64,000 nucleotides of DNA from Actinomadura sp. DC4 (GCF_030406325.1 NZ_JAUEQY010000004.1:1-64000); one strand, 5' to 3'. Shown: positions 53,010 through 62,472, counted from the first letter of the stretch. Notes: a model not told the origin generated them from the letters alone. Numbers and translations: made by a program.

Positions 53010-54385
53010 GCGACGGCAAAGCCTCGCACGCGACCGTCCTCGGCACCCTGCGGGAGACGCCGGGCACCGTGCGCGTGCTCGTCGTCGGCAACTTCATCAC
53101 GAACCTGGCCGCGTTCCTCAACGCGTTCCTGGTGCTGTTCCTCACCCAGCGGGGCTTCTCCGCGTTCGACAGCGGCGTCGCGTTCACCGCGCTGATGGTC
53201 GGCCGGATCTCCGGCACCGCGGTCGGCGGCGCCGTCGCCGACCGGATCGGCTACCGCCTCGTCATCGTCTGGTCGATGATCGGCTCGGCCGTGCTCACCG
53301 CCCTGCTGGTGCACGCGCCGAACCTGGCGACGGTCGTGGTCGTGGCCCTGCTCGCCGGGATCTTCAACCAGGCGTACCGGCCGGCGGCGCAGGCGTGGGT
53401 GGTCGAGCTCACGCCGATGAACCGCCAGGTGATGGTCTTCTCGTTCCTGCGGCTGACCTTCAACCTCGGCTCGACCCTCGGCCCGCTCGGCGCCGCGCTG
53501 GTCCTCGTCTACTACTCCTACAACGTCCTCTTCTACGCCGACGCGACCGGCTCCCTGGTGTTCGGCCTGGTCGCGCTCGTGGCCCTCCGTTCGGGGCCCC
53601 GGCAGGAGACGGACGCCGCCCCCGCCGAGACGGGCCCGGAAGTGCGGGCCGGCTACCGCCAGGTGCTGTCCGACGGGCGCTTCGTCCTGTTCGTCGTCGG
53701 GCTCTTCCTCACCGCGATCACCTACATCCAGCTCACCGCCACGCTGCCGCTGTTCGTCACGGACGCGGGCTACAGCAAGCAGACGTTCGCGCTGCTGCTG
53801 GCGATCAACGGCTTCGTCGTGATCGTCTTCGAGGTGCTGCTGTCGAAGTGGACCCAGCGCCTGCCGATCGGCCTGCCGATGTCGGCCGGGATGGCCCTGC
53901 TCGGCATCGGCTACCTGATGTACCTCGGCCCCTCCGGCATCGGCCTGCTGGCGGTCGCCACCGTCGTGTGGACGTTCGGCGAGGTGGTCGCGACGCCGTC
54001 GATGATGGCCTACCCCGGCATGGTCGCCCCGCCCGGTCTCCGGGGGCGCTACATCGCCGCGGCCACCGTGCCGCAGCAGGCGGGCTACAGCGTCGGCCCG
54101 CTGATCGGCGTCGCGGCGTGGGAGTGGTGGGGCGAGGGCGTGTGGCTGGTCGTCGGCCCGTTCGCCCTGGTCGCCGCGGTGCTCACCGCGATCGGCGCGG
54201 GCCTGCGCCGCCGGCCGGAGCCCGCTCCCGAGCCGGACGCCACCGTGCCCGACCTTCCCGACCCCGACGTCACCCGGCCGGACCTGCCCGACCCCGAGGT
54301 GGCGCAGGCCGCACTGCTCACGCCGCCGGAGACGATCTCCGAGCCGGCTCCCGAACCTCTCACCCTGAAAGAGGACACGAGATGA
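53006..54385 (+). CDS. MFS exporter
   Basis: A 459-residue MFS transporter with about 12 membrane segments: GNFITNLAAFLNAFLVLFL, GRISGTAVGGAVADRIGYRL (motif A), and an acidic Pro-rich C-terminal tail. Its location between two ATP-grasp genes fits export of, or resistance to, the product. Overlaps both neighbours by 4 bp. Confidence 0.8.
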   Translation: MSDGKASHATVLGTLRETPGTVRVLVVGNFITNLAAFLNAFLVLFLTQRGFSAFDSGVAFTALMVGRISGTAVGGAVADRIGYRLVIVWSMIGSAVLTALLVHAPNLATVVVVALLAGIFNQAYRPAAQAWVVELTPMNRQVMVFSFLRLTFNLGSTLGPLGAALVLVYYSYNVLFYADATGSLVFGLVALVALRSGPRQETDAAPAETGPEVRAGYRQVLSDGRFVLFVVGLFLTAITYIQLTATLPLFVTDAGYSKQTFALLLAINGFVVIVFEVLLSKWTQRLPIGLPMSAGMALLGIGYLMYLGPSGIGLLAVATVVWTFGEVVATPSMMAYPGMVAPPGLRGRYIAAATVPQQAGYSVGPLIGVAAWEWWGEGVWLVVGPFALVAAVLTAIGAGLRRRPEPAPEPDATVPDLPDPDVTRPDLPDPEVAQAALLTPPETISEPAPEPLTLKEDTR

Positions 54386-55644
54386 GCAAGCCAGTAGTCG
54401 CAGTCGTCCAGCCGCTGACCTCGGCGGCCATGGTCGCCCCCGCCGTACGCGAGGCCGGGATGAGCCCGGTGGCCGTGGTCGACTACACCGGGCCCGCGCT
54501 GGCGCCGCTGCGAGGCGGGTACGACCCGCAGGCCTACGACGCGGTCGTCAACCACCACGGTGACGTGGAGGGCACCCTCGCCAAGCTGCGCGCGCTCGCG
54601 CCGGTCGCGGTGATCCCCGGCGTCGAGGCGTCCCTGCGCCTCGCCCAGCGTCTCGCCGACGAGCTGACCCCTGGAGAGGCGAACGTCAGCGAGCTGGTGG
54701 ACGCCCGCCGTCACAAGTACGTCATGCACCAGGCGCTCGCGGCGGCCGGGCTGCCGATCGTCCGCCAGATCTGCGCGACGGACCCGGAGGAGGTGGCCGC
54801 CTGGATCTCGCGGGAGGGCCTCACCGGTAAGGACCTGGTGATCAAACCGACGGCCAGCGCCGGCACGGTCGGTGTCACCCGCGCGCCGGGCGGCGAGGGC
54901 TGGCGCGACCGGTTCGCCGAGCTGCTCGGCACGTACGACAAGCTCGGTGTCTATGCCGAGGACGTCCTCGTGCAGGAGCACATGACCGGCACGGAGTACG
55001 CCATCGACACGGTCAGCCACCACGGCCGGCACTCCATCACCGACATCATCAAGTACCGCCGCATCCCGTACGGCGAGGGCATCGCGGTCTACGACAGCGT
55101 CGAGTGGCTGCCCTACGACACCGACGAGCTCGCCGAGCTGATCGCGTACGGCCTCGGCGCCCTGGACGCGGTCGGCCTGACCGACTGGGCCGCGCACACC
55201 GAGATCATGATGACCCCGGACGGCCCGCGGCTGCTGGAGGTCAACGCACGGCTCGCGGGCGCGGGCAACCCCGCGGTGACCGAGATCGCCTCCGGCGAGA
55301 GCCAGGTGACGCGCATCGTGGACGTGTGCGCGGGCCGCGGCGACCAGATGCCGCCCGGCTACACGCTCCAGCGCAACGTCATGGCCGTCTTCCTGATGGC
55401 CCACTCCGCCGGGATCGTCCGCAACGCGGAGATCTACGACGAGGCGCGCTCGCTGCCGAGCTACCACTCACCGGTGCACCTGGTCGGCTCGGGCGACCAC
55501 GTCGACGCGAGCACCGACCTGTTCGCCACGATGACGATGGGCTACATCATCCTCGCGCACGAGTCGAGCGAGCAGATCGCCGCCGACCGCAAGGCCATCC
55601 GCGAGCTGGAGCAGAAGCTCATCATCGAACCGGACCACTCCTGA
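54382..55644 (+). CDS. ATP-grasp ligase 2
   Basis: A 420-residue ATP-grasp enzyme: LVIKPTASAGTVGVTRAP, VQEHMTGTEYAIDTVS and LLEVNARLAGAGNP. It is similar in size and layout to the enzyme at 51,771. Two ligases imply that two amide bonds are made, or that one acts on a different partner. Last gene of the right operon, followed by a strong hairpin. Confidence 0.8.
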   Translation: MSKPVVAVVQPLTSAAMVAPAVREAGMSPVAVVDYTGPALAPLRGGYDPQAYDAVVNHHGDVEGTLAKLRALAPVAVIPGVEASLRLAQRLADELTPGEANVSELVDARRHKYVMHQALAAAGLPIVRQICATDPEEVAAWISREGLTGKDLVIKPTASAGTVGVTRAPGGEGWRDRFAELLGTYDKLGVYAEDVLVQEHMTGTEYAIDTVSHHGRHSITDIIKYRRIPYGEGIAVYDSVEWLPYDTDELAELIAYGLGALDAVGLTDWAAHTEIMMTPDGPRLLEVNARLAGAGNPAVTEIASGESQVTRIVDVCAGRGDQMPPGYTLQRNVMAVFLMAHSAGIVRNAEIYDEARSLPSYHSPVHLVGSGDHVDASTDLFATMTMGYIILAHESSEQIAADRKAIRELEQKLIIEPDHS

Positions 55645-55646
55645 GT

Positions 55647-55690
55647 CTCCCGTACCGGTCGCGGGGCAGGGACCGCGGCCGGTACGGGAG
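55647..55690. terminator. bidirectional terminator
   Basis: Perfect 12-bp arms CTCCCGTACCGG (55647-55658) and CCGGTACGGGAG (55679-55690), with GCGG/CCGC inside. It separates the right operon from the convergent HTH gene. Confidence 0.75.
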
Positions 55691-55699
55691 AGAACCCCT

Positions 55700-56062
55700 C
55701 TACGGAACGGGGGGATAGCGGCCGCCTCGCGCCCGCAGCCTGACACCCCGTGCGAGCAGCAGACGACGAACGAAGCCGTAGCTACAGCCGAACTTTCCCG
55801 CCACCCGGCGAATGCTCCACCCCTGGTCGTAGAGGCGCACGACATCATCCGCGTAGACGAACGTGACCTTGTCGGCCACCGCTCCGCCGATGACGTCTTG
55901 GATCTCACCGGCCAGGTAACGACGGTGGCCGCCGGGGGTGGACAGGGCCGATAACCGGCCGAGCCGGACCCAGTTCGCGAGCGTCGTCGGCCGTACGCCG
56001 AGAAGCCGTGCGGCCTCGCTGGGCTTGAGAGGCGTTTCGTGATCAGATTGGCGAGGAAACAT
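55700..56062 (-). CDS. small DNA-binding protein with BldC/MerR-like and second HTH
   Basis: A 120-residue protein. The first half is a MerR/BldC-like HTH (PSEAARLLGVRPTTLANWVRLGRL, then TPGGHRRYLAGEI). The second half is another HTH (VVRLYDQGWSIRRVAGKFG, CSYGFVRRLLLARGVRLRARGG). It has no effector domain. Its own start lacks a clear ribosome site; a 14-codon ORF with a strong site ends 3 bp upstream. Confidence 0.75.
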   Translation of the reverse strand: MFPRQSDHETPLKPSEAARLLGVRPTTLANWVRLGRLSALSTPGGHRRYLAGEIQDVIGGAVADKVTFVYADDVVRLYDQGWSIRRVAGKFGCSYGFVRRLLLARGVRLRARGGRYPPVP

Positions 56063-56064
56063 CG

Positions 56065-56109
56065 CTAGATCCAGGAGACGCCTGACGCGGGGACGGGTCG
56101 GTTGCGCAT
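56065..56109 (-). CDS. 14-residue leader ORF before the HTH gene
   Basis: ATG at 56109 behind AAGGAG encodes MRNRPVPASGVSWI and stops 2 bp before the next ATG. It is the only strong ribosome site for the HTH gene, so translation is probably coupled through it. Confidence 0.5.
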   Translation of the reverse strand: MRNRPVPASGVSWI

Positions 56110-56146
56110 TGGGACTCCTTCTGTCGGGCTTCTCTTGAGCCGCGGA

Positions 56147-56593
56147 TCAGCTCTGTAGCCGCTGCTCGGCCCAGACGAGCTTTCCGCCGTCCTCGCAGTG
56201 GCCGGCGGCCCACCTCGCGCAGACGAATTCGACGATGCCGAGGCCGCGCCCGCCGGTGTCCTGCTCGCCCGCGCTCTTGCGCGCGGGGAGCAGGGGGTTG
56301 ATGTCCCAGACCTCGGTGAAGAGGCTGGGGGTCGTCCAGCGCAGCCGGAGCCGTATCCGGCCGACCTCTTCCAGGCCGCGAGCCGCATTAAAGAATTGTG
56401 TCGCTTTGACCGCATTGGTTGTTAATTCCGATGTGACCAACTCGGCGTCTTCGGCGAGGTCGCGCGGCAGGTGCCACTGCCGGGTTATGTCGGCGACGAT
56501 CCGCCGTGCGAAGGGCACGGCATTGGCCGTCGCGGCAAGCGTGACGGCCTCCGCTTGCTTCACCGGAAAGAACGCTTGCCGTGGCATTCCCAC
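56147..56593 (-). CDS. anti-sigma-factor-like ATPase (HATPase_c)
   Basis: A 148-residue GHKL ATPase of the SpoIIAB/RsbW-like type: FARRIVADITRQWHL, AELVTSELTTNAVKA (N-box), VWDINPLLP and GGRGLGIVEFVCARW. Proteins like this bind sigma factors or act with DUF397/XRE partners in actinomycetes. The GTG at 56593 has GGAGG upstream. It is divergent from the XRE/DUF5753 gene. Confidence 0.8.
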   Translation of the reverse strand: MGMPRQAFFPVKQAEAVTLAATANAVPFARRIVADITRQWHLPRDLAEDAELVTSELTTNAVKATQFFNAARGLEEVGRIRLRLRWTTPSLFTEVWDINPLLPARKSAGEQDTGGRGLGIVEFVCARWAAGHCEDGGKLVWAEQRLQS

Positions 56594-56726
56594 GCGATCG
56601 CCTCCGTCTCGCCACATTTATTAGTGCCATGTGACACGCTTGGCCTCGGCCTAGTGTGCTCCTGCAATCAAGATCAATGCAAGGTAATGCATTCGCCCAG
56701 TCATGCATTTTCTCGGAGGTCTTCAG

Positions 56727-57602
56727 ATGCCCGCTCGTCCTCGCCCGACCATCCGCCTTCGCCGCCTGGCCGGCGCACTGCGCCGGCTCCGCGCCGAACG
56801 GGAGCTGAGCAGGGAAGATGTCAGTGAGGCGACCGGCATCAACATGACGACGCTGTACCGCATCGAGAAGGCGCGGGTACGCCCGCAGGCCCGGACCCTC
56901 GCCGCGATGCTCACCGTGTACGAGGTGAGCGGCGACGAACGCGCCGCGCTCACGCAGCTCCTCAAGGACTCCGCCCGACCGGGCCTACTCCAGGCGTACG
57001 CGGACGAACTGCCCGAGGAGTACAGCACCTACATCGAGTTCGAGCAGGAGGCGCGCTCGGTCTGGAACTACGAGAGCCTCTTCATCCCCGGGCTGCTGCA
57101 GACGGAGGAGTACGCACGGGCGGTGATCCCGGGCACCGTGCCGTCGTACACCCGGACTCAGTGTGACCAGCGCGTCAAGGTACGTATGGAGCGCCAAGAG
57201 GTGCTGCGGCGCGACCAGCCGTTGCATCTTTGGGCCATCTGTGACGAGGCGGCACTCCATCGGGCCGTCGGCGGGCCGAAGGTGATGCGTGACCAGCTTC
57301 TGCACCTCATCAATGCGATGGAGCTGCCGCATGTGACGCTCCAAGTCGTAGACTTCGCCACCGGCGCCCACCCGGGCATGCCCAGCTCGTTCGTCGTGAT
57401 GGACTTCTCGGACGACCCCCAAGTGGTTTACATCGACAGCATGGCGGGCGACCTCTTCCTGGAAGAGGAAACCGAGCTACGCCGCTACACTGGCCTTTTC
57501 GAGTACCTTCGGGCCTTTGCCCTGAATCCCGATGCAACACGGCAATTGTTGACCCGCGTGGCCGGTAAGCATCAAGCGAAAGGAGCGGCAGGCGATGGCT
57601 GA
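56727..57602 (+). CDS. XRE-family regulator with DUF5753 domain
   Basis: A 291-residue regulator. The N-terminal HTH reads LRRLRAERELSREDVSEATGINMTTLYRIEKARV in two helices with normal spacing; the DUF5753 domain contains SLFIPGLLQTEEYARAV, then LWAICDEAALHRAVGGP. This family sits next to DUF397 genes in Streptomyces and relatives. ATG with GGAGG upstream. Confidence 0.85.
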   Translation: MPARPRPTIRLRRLAGALRRLRAERELSREDVSEATGINMTTLYRIEKARVRPQARTLAAMLTVYEVSGDERAALTQLLKDSARPGLLQAYADELPEEYSTYIEFEQEARSVWNYESLFIPGLLQTEEYARAVIPGTVPSYTRTQCDQRVKVRMERQEVLRRDQPLHLWAICDEAALHRAVGGPKVMRDQLLHLINAMELPHVTLQVVDFATGAHPGMPSSFVVMDFSDDPQVVYIDSMAGDLFLEEETELRRYTGLFEYLRAFALNPDATRQLLTRVAGKHQAKGAAGDG

Positions 57603-57690
57603 CCTGTTCGACGTCGAGTGGCAGAAGAGTAGCCGTTCAAGCGGAAGCGGTCAGTGCGTAGAGATCGCCGTGATCGAAAAGGGCGTCTGA
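57595..57690 (+). CDS. very short DUF397 protein
   Basis: 31 residues: ADLFDVEWQKSSRSSGSG then QCVEIAVIEKGV. This is the first half of a DUF397 domain, normally about 60 residues. After the TGA the frame continues AVLRGP, which looks like the lost second half, so this is probably a truncated copy. It overlaps the XRE gene by 8 bp, the usual arrangement. Confidence 0.65.
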   Translation: MADLFDVEWQKSSRSSGSGQCVEIAVIEKGV

Positions 57691-57752
57691 GCCGTACTGC
57701 GTGGGCCCCTGGCTCCTAGCGAGTCGGGGGTTTCTGCTTCTCCGAAACGAGC

Positions 57753-60467
57753 TCAGTCCCAGGCGACGCGGAGGACGGTCGTGGCGGCCAGGGGGTCCTC
57801 GCCTCGGTGGGTGGCCATGACGCCCTCACCCTCCGGGGTGTTGGTGTAGAGCGGCGCGCCGTCGGAGATCCACACATGCCAGGCGGCGGCGAAGGCGGCG
57901 GCGCGGGCGCGGTTCTGGCCCAGTGCCGCGGGCACCGCGTGGTAGACCACGCCGTCCGCTCGGGCCGTGCCCGCCAGCCACGCCTCGGCCCGGTCCGGCA
58001 CCGGGCCCGGCCGCAGCACGTACCTCGGGATCACATAGCGCGGCGCGGCGATCGGGGAGAGCACCTCGTCGAGCGCCAGGGCGAACCGTTCGGAGTTCGC
58101 GGCGTCGACGTCGGCGAGGGACAGGCGGTACGAGCCGTCCGGCTCGACGCGGGCCACCACGCCCTCGGCTCCGCGCCTCGACAGGCCGGAGTCGCGCAGC
58201 GCGTCCGCCACGGCGTACGCGAAACGCAGGAGTGGCGGGTCGCCGGCGGCCTCGTCCAGCAGCCGCCGGGCCCGGCGGAGCGCGCGCACGCGCCGCAGGC
58301 CCACGGCCGCGCCGGCGAGGGCCGGCAGGGCCGCGACCAGCACGAACACCCAGGTCAGCAGCGTCAGGGCCGACGCCGCGACGCCACCCCCCAGCAGCGC
58401 GAACGCGACTCTGGCATGGACCGGCGCGGGGGGTACCGGACGCGCGCAGGACTCGGCGGGCACCACGGCCGGTGGCCCCGGCCGTACGCGGCCGGTCACG
58501 GCGAGCACGGCCGTACGGGAAGGCCGCACGCGGACCGTGTGCACCAGCTCGTCGCGGAACGGGGTGCCCAGCCGCCAGGCCTCGCGGGTCGCCTCGCGTG
58601 AGGCCGCCCGCTCGCGCATCGCGACGTTGACCCGGTCCAGCTCCGCGACGGCGGGCGGGGCGTACGGCGAGAACGCCGCGTCCACGTGGGCCACGCCGGA
58701 CACGATCTCCCCGTCCGGGGCGGCGGCCAGGTAGCCGCGGTGCTTGCGGACGAAGCGCTGCCAGTCGGCGGCGCCCTTGGGATGGCGGTCCGTGAGGCAG
58801 ACGACGGTCCAGACGTTGGCCGCCTTCTCCGGCCAGGACGGGTCGAGGCGCAGCGCGCGCCCGCGCGTCTGGACCACGGACGTCGTCGTGGTCGCGGCGG
58901 TCAGGTCGATCAGCGCGTTGACGCCGCGGGCGTCCCAGCCCTCGCCGAGCAGCGCGCGGGTGCCGACGAGGATCCGGCAGTGCCCCTCCTCGAAGAACTC
59001 CGTGACCAGCCGTACCCAGGTCCGTACGGACCAGGCGCCGCCGATCACGCACAGGCCGTCGTCCTCGGTGAGGGACAGCTCCGGACGTTTCGCCCAGGCC
59101 AGGAACGCGCGGGCCGTGTCGGGGCCGGCCGCCACGGTCCGGCCGGTGACGAGCATCGGCCCGAGCGCGCCGGTGCGCTCGTCGGCCACGAGGTTGCCGA
59201 GCACGAGCCAGGCCGAGCCCGCCTCCGCCTCCAGCACCCCGTGCAGCCGGGCGGGCAGCCGCGCGCCGACGCGTTCGTGGTCGCAGAGGACGAGGGCGCG
59301 CAGCCGCGTCCCCAGCGCGGCGTCCTCGGCGGCGGCGATCTCCACGGTCGCGTACGTCTTGGCCGCGCTGCGGGCCAGCACCCGGTCCACCGGGGACTGC
59401 GCGGCGCGGATGCCCCGGCGGGTGAGCCGGTAGCCGACCGCCGGGAGCGCCCGGCGTACCGCCTCCAGCGTGTCCTCATCCCCTGAGCGCCGTACGTAGT
59501 CGTCGAGCAGTTCGACCCAGTCCTCGGCCGACGGCGCGTGCCGGTGCTCCTCGCGCAGCCGGGCGCCGGGCGGCAGCGCGAGCAGCCCGGCGTGGTGCAT
59601 GCGCAGCGCGGCGGCGGCGAGCCGGGGTTCGTCCTTCTCGAGACGGGCCCAGGGGACCGTCCGCGTGTGCTCGGTGAACCGGGAGTCCAGCCAGGTCAGG
59701 AAGCCGGTCGAGCTCACCAGGTCGGTGGTCAGCTCCGCGAAGCGCTCGGCCTCGCCCGCGATGTGGTCCGCCTCCACGGCGGTGGGCGGGGTGAGCCAGG
59801 CGAGCTCGGTGAAGGGCGCGAGGTGCCCCTGCCGTACGAGCGCCGGGATCGAGGCGCCGAGGATCGGGGCGCCGAACAGCGTGTCGACCAGCGCGGCCTC
59901 GGCGGGGGAGAGCGACTCCGGCGGGGTCCCGGTCAGCCCGAGGACGACGGCGTCGGGCAGCCGGTCGAGCACCTCGGCGACGAGCCGCCCCCAGACGTCG
60001 AGCAGGTGGTGGCACTCGTCGAGGACCAGGGTGAGCGGGCCGGCCCCGGCGAGCCGGGTGATCAGCTCCTGGCCGTTGGCGTGCAGCCGCCGCAGCGGGC
60101 TGTGGAGCCGGCCCTCCTCGTCGGTCTCCGCGTCCGGGTCGAAGACCGCGAGGGACTGATAGGTGAGCACCGTGACGTCGGCGTCCAGCGAGCGGTCCGC
60201 GCCGGCCGTGGTCACCGCGGGCGTGAAGGAGCGCCAGTGCGCGATCCACTGGTTCTGGATCGCGGTGTTCGGCACGAGGACGACGGTCCGCCGGGCCAGC
60301 CGCCGCGCGGCCTCCAGCCCGATGAGCGTCTTGCCCGCGCCGGGCGGCAGCACCACCCAGGCCCGCCTGCGCCCGTCGGCCCATGCCGCGCCGAGCTGGT
60401 CGAGCGCCCGCGCCTGGTACGGCCGGAGCGTTCCGGGCCAGCGCGTACGGGAGAAACCGGCGGTCAC
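57753..60467 (-). CDS. SF2 (DEAD/DEAH) helicase with C-terminal membrane segments
   Basis: A 904-residue protein. The N-terminal helicase core has Walker A PPGAGKT, Walker B LDECHH, LTGTPP and, in the second RecA lobe, QTRGRALRLD. After residue about 700 there are two adjacent hydrophobic helices (VAFALLGGGVAASALTLLTWVFVLVAALPALAGAAV, seen as two halves), then a soluble C-terminal domain. A membrane-anchored helicase is unusual; a role in DNA uptake, repair or phage defence is open. The GTG start is uncertain. Confidence 0.7.
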   Translation of the reverse strand: MTAGFSRTRWPGTLRPYQARALDQLGAAWADGRRRAWVVLPPGAGKTLIGLEAARRLARRTVVLVPNTAIQNQWIAHWRSFTPAVTTAGADRSLDADVTVLTYQSLAVFDPDAETDEEGRLHSPLRRLHANGQELITRLAGAGPLTLVLDECHHLLDVWGRLVAEVLDRLPDAVVLGLTGTPPESLSPAEAALVDTLFGAPILGASIPALVRQGHLAPFTELAWLTPPTAVEADHIAGEAERFAELTTDLVSSTGFLTWLDSRFTEHTRTVPWARLEKDEPRLAAAALRMHHAGLLALPPGARLREEHRHAPSAEDWVELLDDYVRRSGDEDTLEAVRRALPAVGYRLTRRGIRAAQSPVDRVLARSAAKTYATVEIAAAEDAALGTRLRALVLCDHERVGARLPARLHGVLEAEAGSAWLVLGNLVADERTGALGPMLVTGRTVAAGPDTARAFLAWAKRPELSLTEDDGLCVIGGAWSVRTWVRLVTEFFEEGHCRILVGTRALLGEGWDARGVNALIDLTAATTTTSVVQTRGRALRLDPSWPEKAANVWTVVCLTDRHPKGAADWQRFVRKHRGYLAAAPDGEIVSGVAHVDAAFSPYAPPAVAELDRVNVAMRERAASREATREAWRLGTPFRDELVHTVRVRPSRTAVLAVTGRVRPGPPAVVPAESCARPVPPAPVHARVAFALLGGGVAASALTLLTWVFVLVAALPALAGAAVGLRRVRALRRARRLLDEAAGDPPLLRFAYAVADALRDSGLSRRGAEGVVARVEPDGSYRLSLADVDAANSERFALALDEVLSPIAAPRYVIPRYVLRPGPVPDRAEAWLAGTARADGVVYHAVPAALGQNRARAAAFAAAWHVWISDGAPLYTNTPEGEGVMATHRGEDPLAATTVLRVAWD

Positions 60468-60714
60468 CGCGCCATGATGGCAGCCGCGTTCCCCGCGCTG
60501 TCGCGCATCCCTCAGGATCATCGACAAAACCTGACAAAATGCGATCTGTGGGGTGGTGGGACCTTCGCATCGGCGAAGCCTGCGCATGTCGTCGCGGATG
60601 TCCGGCTATTGTCACCGTCCGTGCCGCTTCGTTCACCTGGCAATCTCGGTGAAGCCTTTATGCGTCCCGTACAAGTTGGAATCTATGCTCCCAATCCGGG
60701 ACAGAGGAGTATCG

Positions 60715-62226
60715 ATGGGGCAGAGCGCCACGGGGGCCGCGTCCGTCGGTGACGACGACGCGGACGCCGAGTCCGGTCATCGGCCGGAGGGCTCTGTCTG
60801 GCACGCCCTCGGTCTCACCGCCGCGTCGGTGGTCGTGTGGGGTGTGGCACACCTTGCCGCGGGCCGCCGTCTCGCCGGCTTCCTGCTCATGACCCTGCTC
60901 GCGTTCCTCATCGGCGGCGCGATCATCGTGGTGCTGGACTTCCGCGAGGACCTGAAGCAGATCGCCGTCGAGCGCGACTGGCTGGCCGGCATCACCATCG
61001 GCATCCTCGTGCTCGCCCTGATCTGGGCCGCGATCGTCGTACGGTCCTACCTCGTCGTCCGCCCGCACGGGCTGGCCGGGGCGCCCCGGGTGCTCGCCGC
61101 CGGGATGGTCGTCGTACTCGTCCTCGGCGTCTGCACGCCGCTCGCGTGGGCCGCCCGCGACACCTACACCCTGCGCGACACGATCGGCACGATCTTCCAC
61201 AGCGACAACGTCGCGCCGCCGGTCGTCAAGAACGTCGACGACCCCTGGAAGGACAAGCCGCGGGTCAACATCCTGCTGCTGGGCGGCGACGGCGCCGGCG
61301 ACCGCGTCGGGGTGCGGACCGACAGCATGACGGTCGCGAGCATCGACACCAAGACCGGCGACACCGTCCTGCTCAGCCTGCCGCGCAACCTGCAGCTCTT
61401 TCCCGTGATCCCGCGGCTGCGCTCACGGTGGCCGAACGGGTTCTCCGGCGTCTCGGCCGGCGACGAGGGACTGCTGAACGAGCTGTTCCAGGACGCCGAG
61501 AACGACAAGTCGCTGATGCCCGGATACGGCAAGGGCCGTCGCGGGCCGCAGCTGGTGGCCGAGGAGATCTCCTATCTCATCGGCCAGCCCATCGACTACT
61601 ACATCCTGGTCAACCTCTTCGGCTTCGCCGACATCATCGACGCGATGGGCGGGGTCGACGTGCACATCCCGGCGGACATCCCGTACGGCGGGCCGGAGGA
61701 CGGCAGCGCGCCCACGGGAGTGCTGAAGGCCGGCAACCGGCATCTGGGCGGGAAGCAGGCCCTGTGGTTCGGCCGCTCCCGTACGTCGAGCAGCGACTTC
61801 ATCCGGATGGGCCGGCAGAAGTGCCTGATGAAGGACGTCGCCGAGCAGGCCGACCCGCAGCGGGTGCTGACGAAGTTCCAGAAGCTGGCCTCGGCGGCCA
61901 AGAAGACGATCTCCACGAACATCCCGGCCGCGATGCTGCCGGCGCTCGTGAAGCTGTCCGGGACGATGAAGCAGGGCGCCCAGGTCAGCAGCCTGATGTA
62001 CGTCCCGCCGCAGTTCCACGTCGTACGGCCGGACGCCGAGGTGATGCGGAAGGCGGCGGCCAAGGCGATCGCGGCGAGCGAGGCGAGCGGGGCGACGCCT
62101 TCGGCGAGCCCGGACGCCTCCGCGGCCCCCGACGCCTCCGGCAGTCCGAGCGTCTCCGGCAGTGCGACGCCAAGTCCTGACCAGCCGAAAAGCAAGGCGG
62201 TCTCGCTGGCGACGGCCTGCGGGTGA
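60715..62226 (+). CDS. LytR-CpsA-Psr family cell-wall ligase 1
   Basis: A 503-residue membrane protein with three to four N-terminal membrane segments. The LCP domain follows: RVNILLLGGDGAGDRVGVRTDSMTVAS, LPRNLQLFP, DIIDAMGGVDVHIP and GKQALWFGRSR. LCP enzymes attach polymers to peptidoglycan. A Ser/Pro/Ala-rich tail ends it. ATG with AGAGGAG upstream. It is closely related to the next gene. Confidence 0.85.
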   Translation: MGQSATGAASVGDDDADAESGHRPEGSVWHALGLTAASVVVWGVAHLAAGRRLAGFLLMTLLAFLIGGAIIVVLDFREDLKQIAVERDWLAGITIGILVLALIWAAIVVRSYLVVRPHGLAGAPRVLAAGMVVVLVLGVCTPLAWAARDTYTLRDTIGTIFHSDNVAPPVVKNVDDPWKDKPRVNILLLGGDGAGDRVGVRTDSMTVASIDTKTGDTVLLSLPRNLQLFPVIPRLRSRWPNGFSGVSAGDEGLLNELFQDAENDKSLMPGYGKGRRGPQLVAEEISYLIGQPIDYYILVNLFGFADIIDAMGGVDVHIPADIPYGGPEDGSAPTGVLKAGNRHLGGKQALWFGRSRTSSSDFIRMGRQKCLMKDVAEQADPQRVLTKFQKLASAAKKTISTNIPAAMLPALVKLSGTMKQGAQVSSLMYVPPQFHVVRPDAEVMRKAAAKAIAASEASGATPSASPDASAAPDASGSPSVSGSATPSPDQPKSKAVSLATACG

Positions 62227-62472
62227 AAGGCGTTTTCTCGATATGTGTCGAACGCTTTACGGGTCGATGACGCTTTCTTTTCCCGGTATTCGCGCTGGCA
62301 GTGGGCCTTACCGGGCAATCGCGGCAGGTGGGGTCATACGTGCGGTACGATCCATCAGTCATCGCCAAGGCTTACTGACTGCGTCTATTCAATCACTTTG
62401 CATACCGCACGGTGTGGCAGGCCGTCCTCAGCCGGGACGTGAAGCGCCACGAGCAGAGGATCAGGAGACTTC

